This document shows, piece after piece, positions 16,748-23,704 of a stretch of DNA of 25,896 nucleotides; within the stretch, counting starts at the first letter, position 1, and the number at the start of each line of letters is the position of its first letter. The notes beneath the pieces were generated by a model. That model searched no databases, was not told where the DNA came from, and worked only from the letters and a program-made list of their open reading frames with translations. The stretch comes from an uncultured Lachnospiraceae bacterium. Lineage in GTDB: Bacteria > Bacillota > Clostridia > Lachnospirales > Lachnospiraceae. The position numbers and the translations under genes are program-made. The stretch lies in the NCBI GenBank assembly GCA_934351705.1, contig CAKRJK010000001.1:1-25896 (forward strand), given 5' to 3'.

Positions 16748-18601
16748 CTAGCCGTGGAAAAAATTGTATACCGCCTCCGCACTTCTCCGGTTCATGGATT
16801 CTACCGCCTCCAGTTGTTCCACATCGGCGTTTCGTATGGCTTCGATCGAGTCAAAATTTCTCATCAATGCCTTTCTTCTTGTCTCACCGATCCCCTGTAT
16901 ATCATCAAGAACGGAATGCACCTGACTTTTACTCCGCAAGGAACGGTGATATTCTATCGCAAACCGGTGTGCCTCATCCTGTATTCTGGTGATGAGGCGG
17001 AATCCTTCGCTGTTTTTATCAATCGGAATCTCCTCGTTCTCATAGTAAAGACCTCTCGTCCTATGGTTGTCGTCTTTTACCATACCGCATACCGGGATAT
17101 TCAGATGTAACTCGTCCAGAACCTGCAATGCGATATTGACCTGACCTTTTCCTCCGTCCATCATCAAGAGGTCGGGGAATTTGTCAAAACTTCCTATCTT
17201 TTGCTGATCTTGTTTGATCTCGTTTTGCTCCTGCAATCCGTGCAAAAATCTTCGTGTCAGAACTTCACGCATGGAGGCATAATCATCCGGTCCCTGTACG
17301 GTGCGTAATTTGAACTTACGGTAATCACTGCGTTTCGGCTTTCCTTTTTCATAGACAACCATAGAACCGACGCTCTCAAATCCGCTTGTGTTTGAAATAT
17401 CAAACGCTTCTACCCGTTTGACCTCTTCCATTCCCAAAAGGGAGGCAATCTCTTTCATGGCACCGATCGTTCTGCCCTCTTCCCGCTTAATCCGCTCTCT
17501 GTCCTGATCAAGAACCAACTGGGCATTTTTTCTGGCAAGTTCCACCAAACGTTCTTTTTTTCCTTTTTGCGGCACACTGATATAAACTTTTTGTCCTTTT
17601 CGTTTTGAAAGCCACTCCGCAATCACTTCCGCCTCGAGAACCTCGTTTTGCAGCATTAATTCTTTTGGGATATACGGCGTACCCGCATAAAATTGTTTGA
17701 GAAAGGTTGTCAGAATCTCTTCGTCTGTCTCTTCATTTCCGATCCGCAGATAAAAATGATCTCTTCCGATCAGCTTGCCGCCGCGTATAAAAAATACCTG
17801 AACAACCGCATCCCGCTCATCTTTTGCCATTGCGATAATATCTTTGTCCTCGCCGTCCGTATTGGTAATTTTCTGCTTTTGTGCCACTGCACGCACGCTC
17901 GTTAAAAGTTCTCTGTATTCGATGGCTTTTTCAAACTCCATCTCCTCAGATGCCTTTTCCATTTTCTCCTGCAATTCTTTTAATATCCCCTGGTAATTGC
18001 CATTCAAAAATTCTAAGACATTTTTGATATTCTCTGCATATTCCTCTTTGGTTATGTAACCTTGACACGGGGCTTTGCATTGATGGATATGGTAATTTAA
18101 ACACGGACGCTCCTTGCCGATATCCTTTGGCAGTTTCCGATTACACGTCCGGATCTGATAAAGCTTGTGCAGCAGATCAATGGTATCTTTTACCGCCGTG
18201 GCACTTGTATAAGGCCCGAAATATCTGGATTTGTCTTTTTTTACCTGACGACAAAAAAGGACTCTGGGAAAATCTTCTCCCAGCGTCACTCTGATATATG
18301 GATATGTCTTATCATCCCGAAGCATGGTGTTGTATTTCGGGCGATGTTCTTTGATTAAATTGCACTCTAAGATCAAAGCCTCCAGCTCTGAATCTGTAAT
18401 AATGTATTCAAAACGTGCAATCTGCTGAACCATCCGGTCTTTTTTGATCCCCTCATTATGGCTTGGGCGAAAATACTGCCGAACCCGGTTTCTGAGTTTG
18501 ACAGCTTTCCCCACATAAATAATGGTATCATTTGCATCATGCATAATGTAAACTCCCGGTTTTTCCGGGAGTTTTTTTAATTCTTCTTCAAAATTAAACA
18601 T
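16748..18601 (-). CDS. uvrC: Excinuclease ABC subunit C
   Basis: This 617-residue protein makes the dual incisions in nucleotide excision repair with UvrA and UvrB. The N-terminal GIY-YIG nuclease domain shows [19 protein letters not shown] Cys-containing linker (CNRKLP ... [14 protein letters not shown]) follows, then the UVR domain with [17 protein letters not shown]. Next come the RNase H-like C-terminal nuclease (ISNTSG ... [12 protein letters not shown]) and a terminal helix-hairpin-helix ([14 protein letters not shown]). The ATG at 18599-18601 overlaps the end of ftsH by 8 nt; a TTG just before it is possible. There is no strong ribosome site, so coupling to ftsH translation is likely. 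Confidence 0.96.
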   Translation of the reverse strand: MFNFEEELKKLPEKPGVYIMHDANDTIIYVGKAVKLRNRVRQYFRPSHNEGIKKDRMVQQIARFEYIITDSELEALILECNLIKEHRPKYNTMLRDDKTYPYIRVTLGEDFPRVLFCRQVKKDKSRYFGPYTSATAVKDTIDLLHKLYQIRTCNRKLPKDIGKERPCLNYHIHQCKAPCQGYITKEEYAENIKNVLEFLNGNYQGILKELQEKMEKASEEMEFEKAIEYRELLTSVRAVAQKQKITNTDGEDKDIIAMAKDERDAVVQVFFIRGGKLIGRDHFYLRIGNEETDEEILTTFLKQFYAGTPYIPKELMLQNEVLEAEVIAEWLSKRKGQKVYISVPQKGKKERLVELARKNAQLVLDQDRERIKREEGRTIGAMKEIASLLGMEEVKRVEAFDISNTSGFESVGSMVVYEKGKPKRSDYRKFKLRTVQGPDDYASMREVLTRRFLHGLQEQNEIKQDQQKIGSFDKFPDLLMMDGGKGQVNIALQVLDELHLNIPVCGMVKDDNHRTRGLYYENEEIPIDKNSEGFRLITRIQDEAHRFAIEYHRSLRSKSQVHSVLDDIQGIGETRRKALMRNFDSIEAIRNADVEQLEAVESMNRRSAEAVYNFFHG

Positions 18602-20666
18602 CAATGTTATCTTTCATATCCTCTGCTTTTTCTTGGTTCTCTTCTTCCGGGTTCTCTTTCTCCGGTTCCGGGATTCCTTTTAATTCACGATAAATCTTCA
18701 TGAACTCTGCACCTGTAATGTTCTCCTGCTCATACAGATGTGCTGCAATCTTATCTAAGACATCACGGTTGGCAAGCAAAAGCTCTTTTGCCTTATCGTA
18801 ACTTACCTTCAGAAGTTTCATTACTTCTTCGTCTATCTGTGCCGCAGTCTTTTCTCCGCAGTTTAGGTGTGCCTCTCCGTCCAGATATTGGCTTTGCACT
18901 TCCGCAAGTCCGATCAATCCAAACTTATCAGACATACCGTACTGTGCAACCATCGCACGTGCGATCTTGGTTGCCTGCTGAATATCGTTTGCGGCTCCTG
19001 TCGTTACAGAATTGAAAACAACCTCCTCCGATGCACGACCTGCCATATATGTGACCAGATCTGCTTCTAATTCTTCTTTGGATTTGAGGTATTTTTCTTC
19101 CTCCGGTACCTGCATAACATATCCCAACGCTCCGTGTGTTCTCGGAACAATGGTAATCTTTTGTACCGGCTCTGTGTTCTTTTGTAATGCGGTTACCAAT
19201 GCGTGTCCGACCTCGTGGTAAGCAACGATTTTCTTTTCTTTGGCACTCATAATGCGGTCTTTCTTTTCTTTTCCCGCAATAACGACCTCAACCGATTCAA
19301 ATAAGTCTGACTGGCTGACATATTTTCTTCCGTGTTTTACCGCATTGATAGCTGCCTCGTTGATCATATTTGCCAGATCGGAACCCACTGCTCCCGATGT
19401 TGCCAATGCGATTGCCTTTAAGTCAACCGTCTCATCCATCAATACGTCTTTTGCGTGTACCTGTAAAATTGCCTCACGGCCTTTTAAGTCCGGTTTATCT
19501 ACAATGATTCTTCTGTCAAAACGTCCCGGTCTTAACAACGCTTTATCCAAGACCTCGGGACGGTTGGTTGCTGCTAAGATCAACAGACCTTTGGATGCAT
19601 CGAATCCGTCCATCTCCGCCAAAAGCTGATTCAATGTCTGCTCTCTCTCATCATTTCCGCCGTAGCGGTTATCTCTGCTCTTACCGATCGCATCAATCTC
19701 ATCGATAAAAATGATACACGGTGCCTGTTTCTGTGCCTCTTTAAACAAATCTCTGACACGGGATGCACCCACGCCGACAAACATCTCTACAAAGCTGGAA
19801 CCTGCCAGTGAGAAAAACGGAACATTCGCCTCACCCGCAACCGCTTTTGCAAGTAGTGTCTTTCCTGTTCCCGGAGGTCCTACCAGCAATGCTCCTTTTG
19901 GCAGTTTTGCTCCGATCTCGGTATATCGCTGCGGATTGTGGAGAAAATCTACCACCTCCTGCAAGGATTCTTTTGCTTCATCCTCACCCGCAACATCCTG
20001 GAAGGTCACGCCGGTTTTCTTCTCAACATATACTTTGGCATTGCTCTTTCCGACGCCCATCACGCCGCCGCTGCCCATACGCTTTGCGACAACCGCAAAA
20101 ATAATCCACACAAATACGAGCGGTATCACGAAACTTAAAATATTATAAATCCATGTCGCGGTATTGTCCGGTATCGTTCCCTTTACCGTCACGTTATGCT
20201 CCTTTAATAAAGGAAGCAGATCAGGATCATCTACCACTCCGGTGTAATACGTAACTTTTATGCTTCTTTGTGTCTGCTCCTGTGACGGCTGAAACGGATT
20301 CACAGCCTGACTGCTCTGTGTCTGCTCCTGTGTTGTCTCTTCTGTGGTATTTTCTGACACCTCTGTCTTTTCCTCAGATTTGTCCTCTGATTCATCTTTT
20401 GTCTTTGGCGTAATCTTAATCTCGGCTGAACCGATTTCCACACTCTTGACTTTGTCTGCCTCGACCATCTCTAAAAACTTAGAGTAACTGATCTCTTTGG
20501 ATGCAAGCTCGTCCATCTGTCTGCTCACATAACTCATCACAAACAATGCCACCAGGGAAATTACCAAAAAGGCAAGAAACAGGGAACCGTTCTTGTTGTT
20601 CTTATTATCTCCGCCTTTGTTATTCTGATTATTGTGATTGCCATTCATCTGATTGTTATTATCCAT
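18594..20666 (-). CDS. ftsH: ATP-dependent zinc metalloprotease FtsH
   Basis: This 690-residue membrane-anchored AAA+ protease degrades membrane and regulatory proteins. After an Asn/Gly-rich cytoplasmic tail come membrane segment 1 (about 28-46), an extracytoplasmic domain and membrane segment 2 (about 175-194). The AAA domain has Walker A GPPGTGKT (263-270), Walker B IIFIDEID (318-325) and the [19 protein letters not shown] second-region homology. The zinc site is HEVGH (484-488). The start at 20664-20666 is chosen because GGAGG lies 6 nt upstream; the next upstream ATG would place that site inside the gene. Residues about 88-136 of the extracytoplasmic domain are a Glu/Ser/Thr/Gln-rich low-complexity insert. 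It is the first gene of the operon, with its own promoter. Confidence 0.97.
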   Translation of the reverse strand: MDNNNQMNGNHNNQNNKGGDNKNNKNGSLFLAFLVISLVALFVMSYVSRQMDELASKEISYSKFLEMVEADKVKSVEIGSAEIKITPKTKDESEDKSEEKTEVSENTTEETTQEQTQSSQAVNPFQPSQEQTQRSIKVTYYTGVVDDPDLLPLLKEHNVTVKGTIPDNTATWIYNILSFVIPLVFVWIIFAVVAKRMGSGGVMGVGKSNAKVYVEKKTGVTFQDVAGEDEAKESLQEVVDFLHNPQRYTEIGAKLPKGALLVGPPGTGKTLLAKAVAGEANVPFFSLAGSSFVEMFVGVGASRVRDLFKEAQKQAPCIIFIDEIDAIGKSRDNRYGGNDEREQTLNQLLAEMDGFDASKGLLILAATNRPEVLDKALLRPGRFDRRIIVDKPDLKGREAILQVHAKDVLMDETVDLKAIALATSGAVGSDLANMINEAAINAVKHGRKYVSQSDLFESVEVVIAGKEKKDRIMSAKEKKIVAYHEVGHALVTALQKNTEPVQKITIVPRTHGALGYVMQVPEEEKYLKSKEELEADLVTYMAGRASEEVVFNSVTTGAANDIQQATKIARAMVAQYGMSDKFGLIGLAEVQSQYLDGEAHLNCGEKTAAQIDEEVMKLLKVSYDKAKELLLANRDVLDKIAAHLYEQENITGAEFMKIYRELKGIPEPEKENPEEENQEKAEDMKDNIDV

Positions 20667-20710
20667 ACTTTCCTCCATGCTGCATTTATAACTCTTGCAG
20701 TATCTTCTTT

Positions 20711-20739
20711 ATTATATGTTGCTTTTGTTTTAAAATCAA
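20711..20739 (-). promoter_or_regulatory. Promoter of the ftsH operon
   Basis: On the minus strand, TTGATT (20734-20739) and a perfect TATAAT (20711-20716) are 17 nt apart, about 45 nt upstream of the ftsH start codon. No CIRCE or CtsR-like operator is evident next to it. Confidence 0.75.
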
Positions 20740-20768
20740 TATACATATCGTGAACTTTTTTTGTCCTT

Positions 20769-20801
20769 TCTAAAGTTTTTCTAAAGTTTTTTTCAAAACT
20801 T
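20769..20801. repeat. Direct and inverted repeats in the ftsH/pyrG intergenic region
   Basis: TCTAAAGTTTT occurs twice back to back (20769-20779 and 20780-20790), an 11-nt period of about one helical turn. The second copy also forms an inverted repeat, AAGTTTT-TTTC-AAAACTT (20784-20801). The repeats lie between the two divergent promoters and could be a regulator-binding site, but the sequence is AT-rich and chance is possible. Confidence 0.35.
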
Positions 20802-20825
20802 GTGGATTTCTTTTCTGCCTAGTTG

Positions 20826-20831
20826 TATAAT
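20826..20831 (+). promoter_or_regulatory. Probable -10 element of pyrG
   Basis: A perfect TATAAT lies about 63 nt upstream of the pyrG ATG. The best -35-like hexamer, TTGTGG (20800-20805), is 20 nt away, which is too far for an ideal promoter. I found neither a GGGC-type start region nor an attenuator hairpin in the short leader, so CTP-sensing attenuation as in B. subtilis pyrG is not indicated. Confidence 0.45.
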
Positions 20832-20893
20832 ATATGAGTTATTTTAAATTTTATGGACATTTATATATTACATATTATTAAGGAGGACAACCT

Positions 20894-22498
20894 ATGCCTG
20901 TAAAATACGTCTTTGTTACCGGAGGTGTTGTTTCCGGTCTCGGAAAAGGTATTACAGCCGCTTCTTTGGGCAGACTTTTGAAAGCCCGCGGCTTTAAAGT
21001 AACTATGCAGAAATTCGACCCGTACATCAATATTGATCCGGGCACTATGAATCCGATTCAGCACGGCGAGGTTTTTGTTACCGATGACGGTGCGGAAACC
21101 GATCTTGACTTAGGTCACTATGAACGCTTTATTGATGAAAGTTTAAGTAAAAATTCCAACGTGACAACCGGAAAGGTATACTGGTCCGTGTTGCAGAAAG
21201 AACGCCGCGGCGATTTCGGCGGAGGTACCGTTCAGGTTATTCCGCACATTACAAATGAGATCAAGAGCAGATTCTACCGCAACTTCACATCCGAAGATAC
21301 TCATATTGCAATCATTGAGGTCGGCGGTACTGTCGGAGATATCGAAAGCCAGCCTTTCTTAGAATCCATCCGTCAGTTCCAGCATGAAGTCGGCAGAGAA
21401 AACGCAATGTTGATCCACGTTACCTTGATTCCTTACATCAAGGCTTCCGGCGAATTAAAAACAAAACCGACACAGGCAAGCGTAAAGGAATTACAGAGTA
21501 TGGGGATCCAGCCGGATATTATCGTATGCCGTTCCGAGCAGGAATTGGATCAGGGCTTAAAAGATAAGATCGCATTATTCTGTAATGTACCGAACAATCA
21601 TGTATTACAGAATCTTGACGTAGAATATTTATATGAAGCTCCGCTTGCTATGGAGGAAGAACATCTGGCACAGGTTGCCTGTGAATGTCTCCACCTTGAC
21701 TGTCCGACACCGGATCTGTCCGATTGGAAAGACATGGTAAATGCTCTTCGCAATCCTACACAGGAAGTCGACATTGCTTTGGTCGGAAAATACATTCAGC
21801 TTCACGACGCTTACATTTCCGTTGTCGAGGCATTAAAACACGGCGGTATCGCAGAACGTGCAACCGTCAATATCCATTGGGTTGATTCAGAGGAATTAAA
21901 CGAGGACAACATTGATGAAATCCTCGGAAAAATGCAGGGTATTTTAGTTCCGGGTGGCTTCGGCAGCCGTGGTATCGAAGGAAAAATCCTTGCTGCACGC
22001 TATGCCCGCGAGAACAAGGTTCCTTACCTCGGACTTTGTCTGGGTATGCAGGTTGCCATCATTGAATTTGCACGTCATGTCTGCGGTTACAATGATGCAC
22101 ACAGCATTGAGTTAGATCCGAACACCACTCATCCGGTGATCGCGTTAATGCCGGATCAGGACGGTGTAGAAGACATCGGCGGAACTTTACGTCTCGGTTC
22201 TTACACCTGTGTATTGGAGGAGGGTTCCAAAGCCCGTCAGTTATACGGTGAATCCAGCATTGAGGAGAGACATCGTCACCGCTATGAGGTAAACAATGAT
22301 TATCGAAATGCTTTGGCGGAACACGGTTTGAACTTATGCGGTCTTTCTCCTGACGGAAGAATCGTAGAGATGATCGAGTTATCGGATCATCCGTGGTTTA
22401 TTGCCACACAGGCTCACCCTGAGTTTAAATCCCGTCCAAACAGACCTCATCCTTTATTCAAAGGATTTGTGGAAGCGGCAGTAAAATGCAAACGCTAG
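20894..22498 (+). CDS. pyrG: CTP synthase
   Basis: This 534-residue cytoplasmic enzyme converts UTP to CTP using ATP and glutamine. The N-terminal synthetase domain begins [17 protein letters not shown], a P-loop-like motif, followed by the conserved [16 protein letters not shown] and [23 protein letters not shown] blocks. The C-terminal class I glutamine amidotransferase domain has GGFGSRG, the nucleophile Cys382 in LGLCLGMQ, and the His/Glu of QAHPEF near the end. Length is standard. AGGAGG (20881-20886) lies 7 nt before the ATG. It is monocistronic with a strong terminator and is divergent from ftsH. Confidence 0.98.
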   Translation: MPVKYVFVTGGVVSGLGKGITAASLGRLLKARGFKVTMQKFDPYINIDPGTMNPIQHGEVFVTDDGAETDLDLGHYERFIDESLSKNSNVTTGKVYWSVLQKERRGDFGGGTVQVIPHITNEIKSRFYRNFTSEDTHIAIIEVGGTVGDIESQPFLESIRQFQHEVGRENAMLIHVTLIPYIKASGELKTKPTQASVKELQSMGIQPDIIVCRSEQELDQGLKDKIALFCNVPNNHVLQNLDVEYLYEAPLAMEEEHLAQVACECLHLDCPTPDLSDWKDMVNALRNPTQEVDIALVGKYIQLHDAYISVVEALKHGGIAERATVNIHWVDSEELNEDNIDEILGKMQGILVPGGFGSRGIEGKILAARYARENKVPYLGLCLGMQVAIIEFARHVCGYNDAHSIELDPNTTHPVIALMPDQDGVEDIGGTLRLGSYTCVLEEGSKARQLYGESSIEERHRHRYEVNNDYRNALAEHGLNLCGLSPDGRIVEMIELSDHPWFIATQAHPEFKSRPNRPHPLFKGFVEAAVKCKR

Positions 22499-22521
22499 TG
22501 TACAACTTTTAAGCAAAATAT

Positions 22522-22571
22522 AACAGCCGTATCAGAAACACGTAATATTACGTTTCTGATACGGCTGTTTT
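22522..22571. terminator. Bidirectional terminator of pyrG and the YvyF-like gene
   Basis: The arms at 22522-22539 (AACAGCCGTATCAGAAAC) and 22552-22569 pair perfectly over 18 bp around a 12-nt, partly palindromic loop. TTTTT follows on the plus strand. It lies between the convergent ends of pyrG and the zinc-ribbon gene. Confidence 0.92.
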
Positions 22572-22595
22572 TAATGTCTGTTCAAATACCTTGTC

Positions 22596-22991
22596 CTACT
22601 TACCGTCCTGATCTAAGAATCGCATCTTCTGATCCTCAATGGTATCTCCTGCGTATTCGTACTTGGAGCTGTTCATCAGCTTAAGGCATTTGCTGCACAA
22701 AGTTCCGAATGTAACGGGTGCTCCGCATCTCGCACAATGAATGGAGACAAGTCCTTTGTTGTTGCCGTCCTCTTTGTACTCGATCCGTCCCTCTTTAATC
22801 CAGTTTTTTACTTTTTTCTGCGGGATTCCGAAGTACTCTGCGACCTGAACCTCAGTCACATCATGCGTACGGATGAAATCTCTCACCTGATCAAACAATT
22901 TATTTTCTTCGCAAACCGGACAACAGTCTTTTACCGACATACTCGGTAACATTCTGCCGCACACTTTGCAATATTTTCCTTCTTCTCTCAT
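22596..22991 (-). CDS. YvyF-like zinc-ribbon protein (flagellar-operon protein family)
   Basis: This 131-residue protein has two Cys4 zinc ribbons, CKVCG with CPVCE near the N-terminus and CARCG with CSKC near the C-terminus. Between them lies a helix-turn-helix-like segment (VTEVQVAEYFGIPQKKVKNWIKEGRI). This order matches the YvyF/TIGR03826 family, found in flagellar gene clusters of Firmicutes, whose molecular role is not established. I prefer the ATG at 22989-22991, with AGGA just upstream; another ATG five codons earlier (23006) is possible. The C-terminal tail is acidic and polar. Here it stands alone rather than among flagellar genes. The protein may bind nucleic acid; that is inference. 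Confidence 0.68.
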   Translation of the reverse strand: MREEGKYCKVCGRMLPSMSVKDCCPVCEENKLFDQVRDFIRTHDVTEVQVAEYFGIPQKKVKNWIKEGRIEYKEDGNNKGLVSIHCARCGAPVTFGTLCSKCLKLMNSSKYEYAGDTIEDQKMRFLDQDGK

Positions 22992-23039
22992 GTTTCCTGC
23001 TCTCATGTTTTAACCCCAATTCCTTTTATCCTACTATTT

Positions 23040-23068
23040 ATGTTATAGATAAACAGTTTCATTGTCAA
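23040..23068 (-). promoter_or_regulatory. Possible promoter of the YvyF-like gene
   Basis: A perfect TTGACA -35 (23063-23068, minus strand) is followed after 17 nt by TAACAT, or after 15 nt by TATAAC. Neither -10 is ideal, but the exact TTGACA and the position about 50 nt from the gene are suggestive. Confidence 0.45.
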
Positions 23069-23111
23069 GGTTATACAAAAAAATGTTTTTCTTTTTGTGA
23101 ATTACTACACC

Positions 23112-23140
23112 TTGCACCATTGTAATCCTCGTGCTATGAT
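23112..23140 (+). promoter_or_regulatory. Strong promoter of an unidentified non-coding transcript
   Basis: TTGCAC (23112-23117) and TATGAT (23135-23140) are separated by exactly 17 nt. The predicted start is about 23147. No coding gene of normal size follows for more than 500 nt on this strand. Confidence 0.7.
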
Positions 23141-23174
23141 ACTAACAGATGAATAATGTAAACCCGAGAGAGAT

Positions 23175-23224
23175 GAGCAAGGTCTAAAAGTGCAAACGCA
23201 TTTTTATTTTCTTTGCTCTTTTTT
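23175..23224 (+). terminator. Promoter-proximal terminator-like hairpin within the non-coding transcript
   Basis: GAGCAAGG (23175-23182) pairs with CTTTGCTC (23211-23218). Inside, AAAAGTGC-AAAC-GCATTTTT (23186-23205) forms a second stem, and TTTTTT follows directly at 23219-23224. Transcripts from the 23112 promoter could therefore stop after about 78 nt, giving a short RNA, or read through into the larger structure. Confidence 0.5.
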
Positions 23225-23466
23225 GTTTTTATAAATCGGTATGTAACTTCTGTGGCTTAGCCTTTATCTATTCGTTGAAATATGTGTCCTTTTCCAAATC
23301 GGCTAAGTTCAGAGCCTACATAAATAATGGTTTTACCATTCTCCGACAGATGAACGCCAACTATCATCTGTCTGTGTCAAACAGCTTGATATGGATTGCG
23401 GAATATCCGCTGCTCTTGTGAGGGGAGTATTTTTCATAAACCAAGCCTGTTTACACATCTTTTTAA

Positions 23467-23513
23467 ATAAAATCTGCCATGTCTCTTTCAGTTCCGGACA
23501 TGGCAGATTTTAT
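23467..23513. terminator. Terminator-like hairpin at the end of the candidate non-coding RNA
   Basis: The arms 23467-23483 and 23497-23513 (GACATGGCAGATTTTAT) pair perfectly over 17 bp around a 13-nt loop. The A/T ends of the stem give T-rich tails in both directions, as in bidirectional terminators. It insulates the non-coding unit from the glnA promoter 34 nt further on. Confidence 0.7.
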
Positions 23514-23546
23514 AGCATTGTGGGTGCAAAACGGCAGCCTTTGCAT

Positions 23547-23575
23547 TTGACAAACAAATACCTGCGTGTTAGAAT
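23547..23575 (+). promoter_or_regulatory. Promoter of the glnA-like/ANTAR operon
   Basis: A perfect TTGACA (23547-23552) and TAGAAT (23570-23575) are separated by 17 nt. The predicted start is near 23582, giving a leader of about 120 nt. The leader's first hairpin then begins within 2-3 nt of the 5' end. Confidence 0.75.
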
Positions 23576-23583
23576 CATTGCAT

Positions 23584-23601
23584 ATGAACAAAGGCGTTCA
23601 T
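23584..23601 (+). promoter_or_regulatory. Candidate ANTAR-type antiterminator hairpin with hexaloop AAAGGC
   Basis: ATGAAC and GTTCAT form a 6-bp stem closing the six-base loop AAAGGC. The loop has A at position 1 and G at position 4, the pattern known for RNA hairpins bound by ANTAR proteins. Its 3' half overlaps the 5' arm of the terminator at 23590-23646, so the two cannot form together. Known ANTAR sites have two such hairpins. I found only one convincing copy in the short leader, which lowers confidence. Confidence 0.5.
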
Positions 23602-23646
23602 TCAAAGAGTTTTTTTGCCCTTTTTGAATGAGTACCTTTCTTTTTT
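23590..23646 (+). terminator. Leader terminator (attenuator) of the glnA-like operon
   Basis: AAAGG (23590-23594) pairs with CCTTT (23635-23639). TCATTCAAA (23598-23606) pairs with TTTGAATGA (23623-23631), and wobble pairs fill most of the gap and extend the stem inward. CTTTTTT follows at 23640-23646. It ends about 58 nt before the start codon, so it must be bypassed for the genes to be expressed. Confidence 0.78.
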
Positions 23647-23704
23647 ATATGAACGGAAACATACTCTGCAATCATCACAGTTTGATGAAGAAAGGAAGTC
23701 CAGC

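Larger units (their letters stand above)
23147..23513 (+). ncRNA. Candidate structured non-coding RNA, family not recognised
   Basis: The predicted transcript begins AGATG, which can pair with CATCT (23456-23460). TGTAAAC (23157-23163) pairs with GTTTACA (23449-23455), so a 12-bp closing helix with a 5-nt bulge links the 5' end to a point just before a strong hairpin. Inside lie a two-part stem (23175-23218) and a long irregular helix (TATGTA/TACATA, TTCTG/CAGAG, CTTAGCC/GGCTAAG between 23240 and 23322). Three further hairpins follow: AATGG/CCATT (23326-23340), a 9-bp stem (23345-23372) and CAGC-GATAT/ATATC-GCTG (23382-23412). I do not recognise tmRNA, RNase P, SRP RNA, T-box or a common riboswitch. 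6S RNA cannot be tested by eye. A cis-acting leader or a decayed gene are alternatives. Confidence 0.5.

Noticed and set aside
20667..20678. ftsH start at the upstream ATG (MEESMDNN).
   Set aside because: The GGAGG ribosome site lies within those codons and is correctly spaced for the ATG at 20664-20666.
20838..20893. CTP-sensing attenuator in the pyrG leader.
   Set aside because: The leader is too short, has no G-run start region and no terminator hairpin.
23257..23367. Minus-strand 36-codon frame beginning MIVGVHLSENGKTIIY within the candidate RNA, with a neighbouring frame that also looks protein-like.
   Set aside because: It has no ribosome site or promoter and no recognisable domain, and it overlaps the paired segments. 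A decayed gene cannot be fully excluded, but support is weak.
23147..23513. tmRNA, RNase P RNA, SRP RNA or T-box as the identity of the structured RNA.
   Set aside because: I found no tRNA-like ends or T-loop, no GAGGAAAGTCC-type RNase P core, and no T-box GGGTGGNACCGCG sequence.
23525..23545. TGCAAA/TTTGCA hairpin with loop ACGGCAGCC, considered as the first ANTAR hairpin of a two-hairpin site.
   Set aside because: The loop has nine bases, not six, and the hairpin lies upstream of the TTGACA-17-TAGAAT promoter, so it would not be in the short glnA transcript. It could only matter for read-through from the 23112 promoter.
23391..23627. Plus-strand open frame of 78 codons across the non-coding region.
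   Set aside because: It has no start signal, crosses the terminator-like hairpin and the glnA promoter, and has an unlikely composition.
23615..23704. N-terminal extension of the glnA-like protein from an upstream start codon.
   Set aside because: The extension would be encoded by the terminator hairpin and its T-run, has no ribosome site and is absent from the GlnA family.
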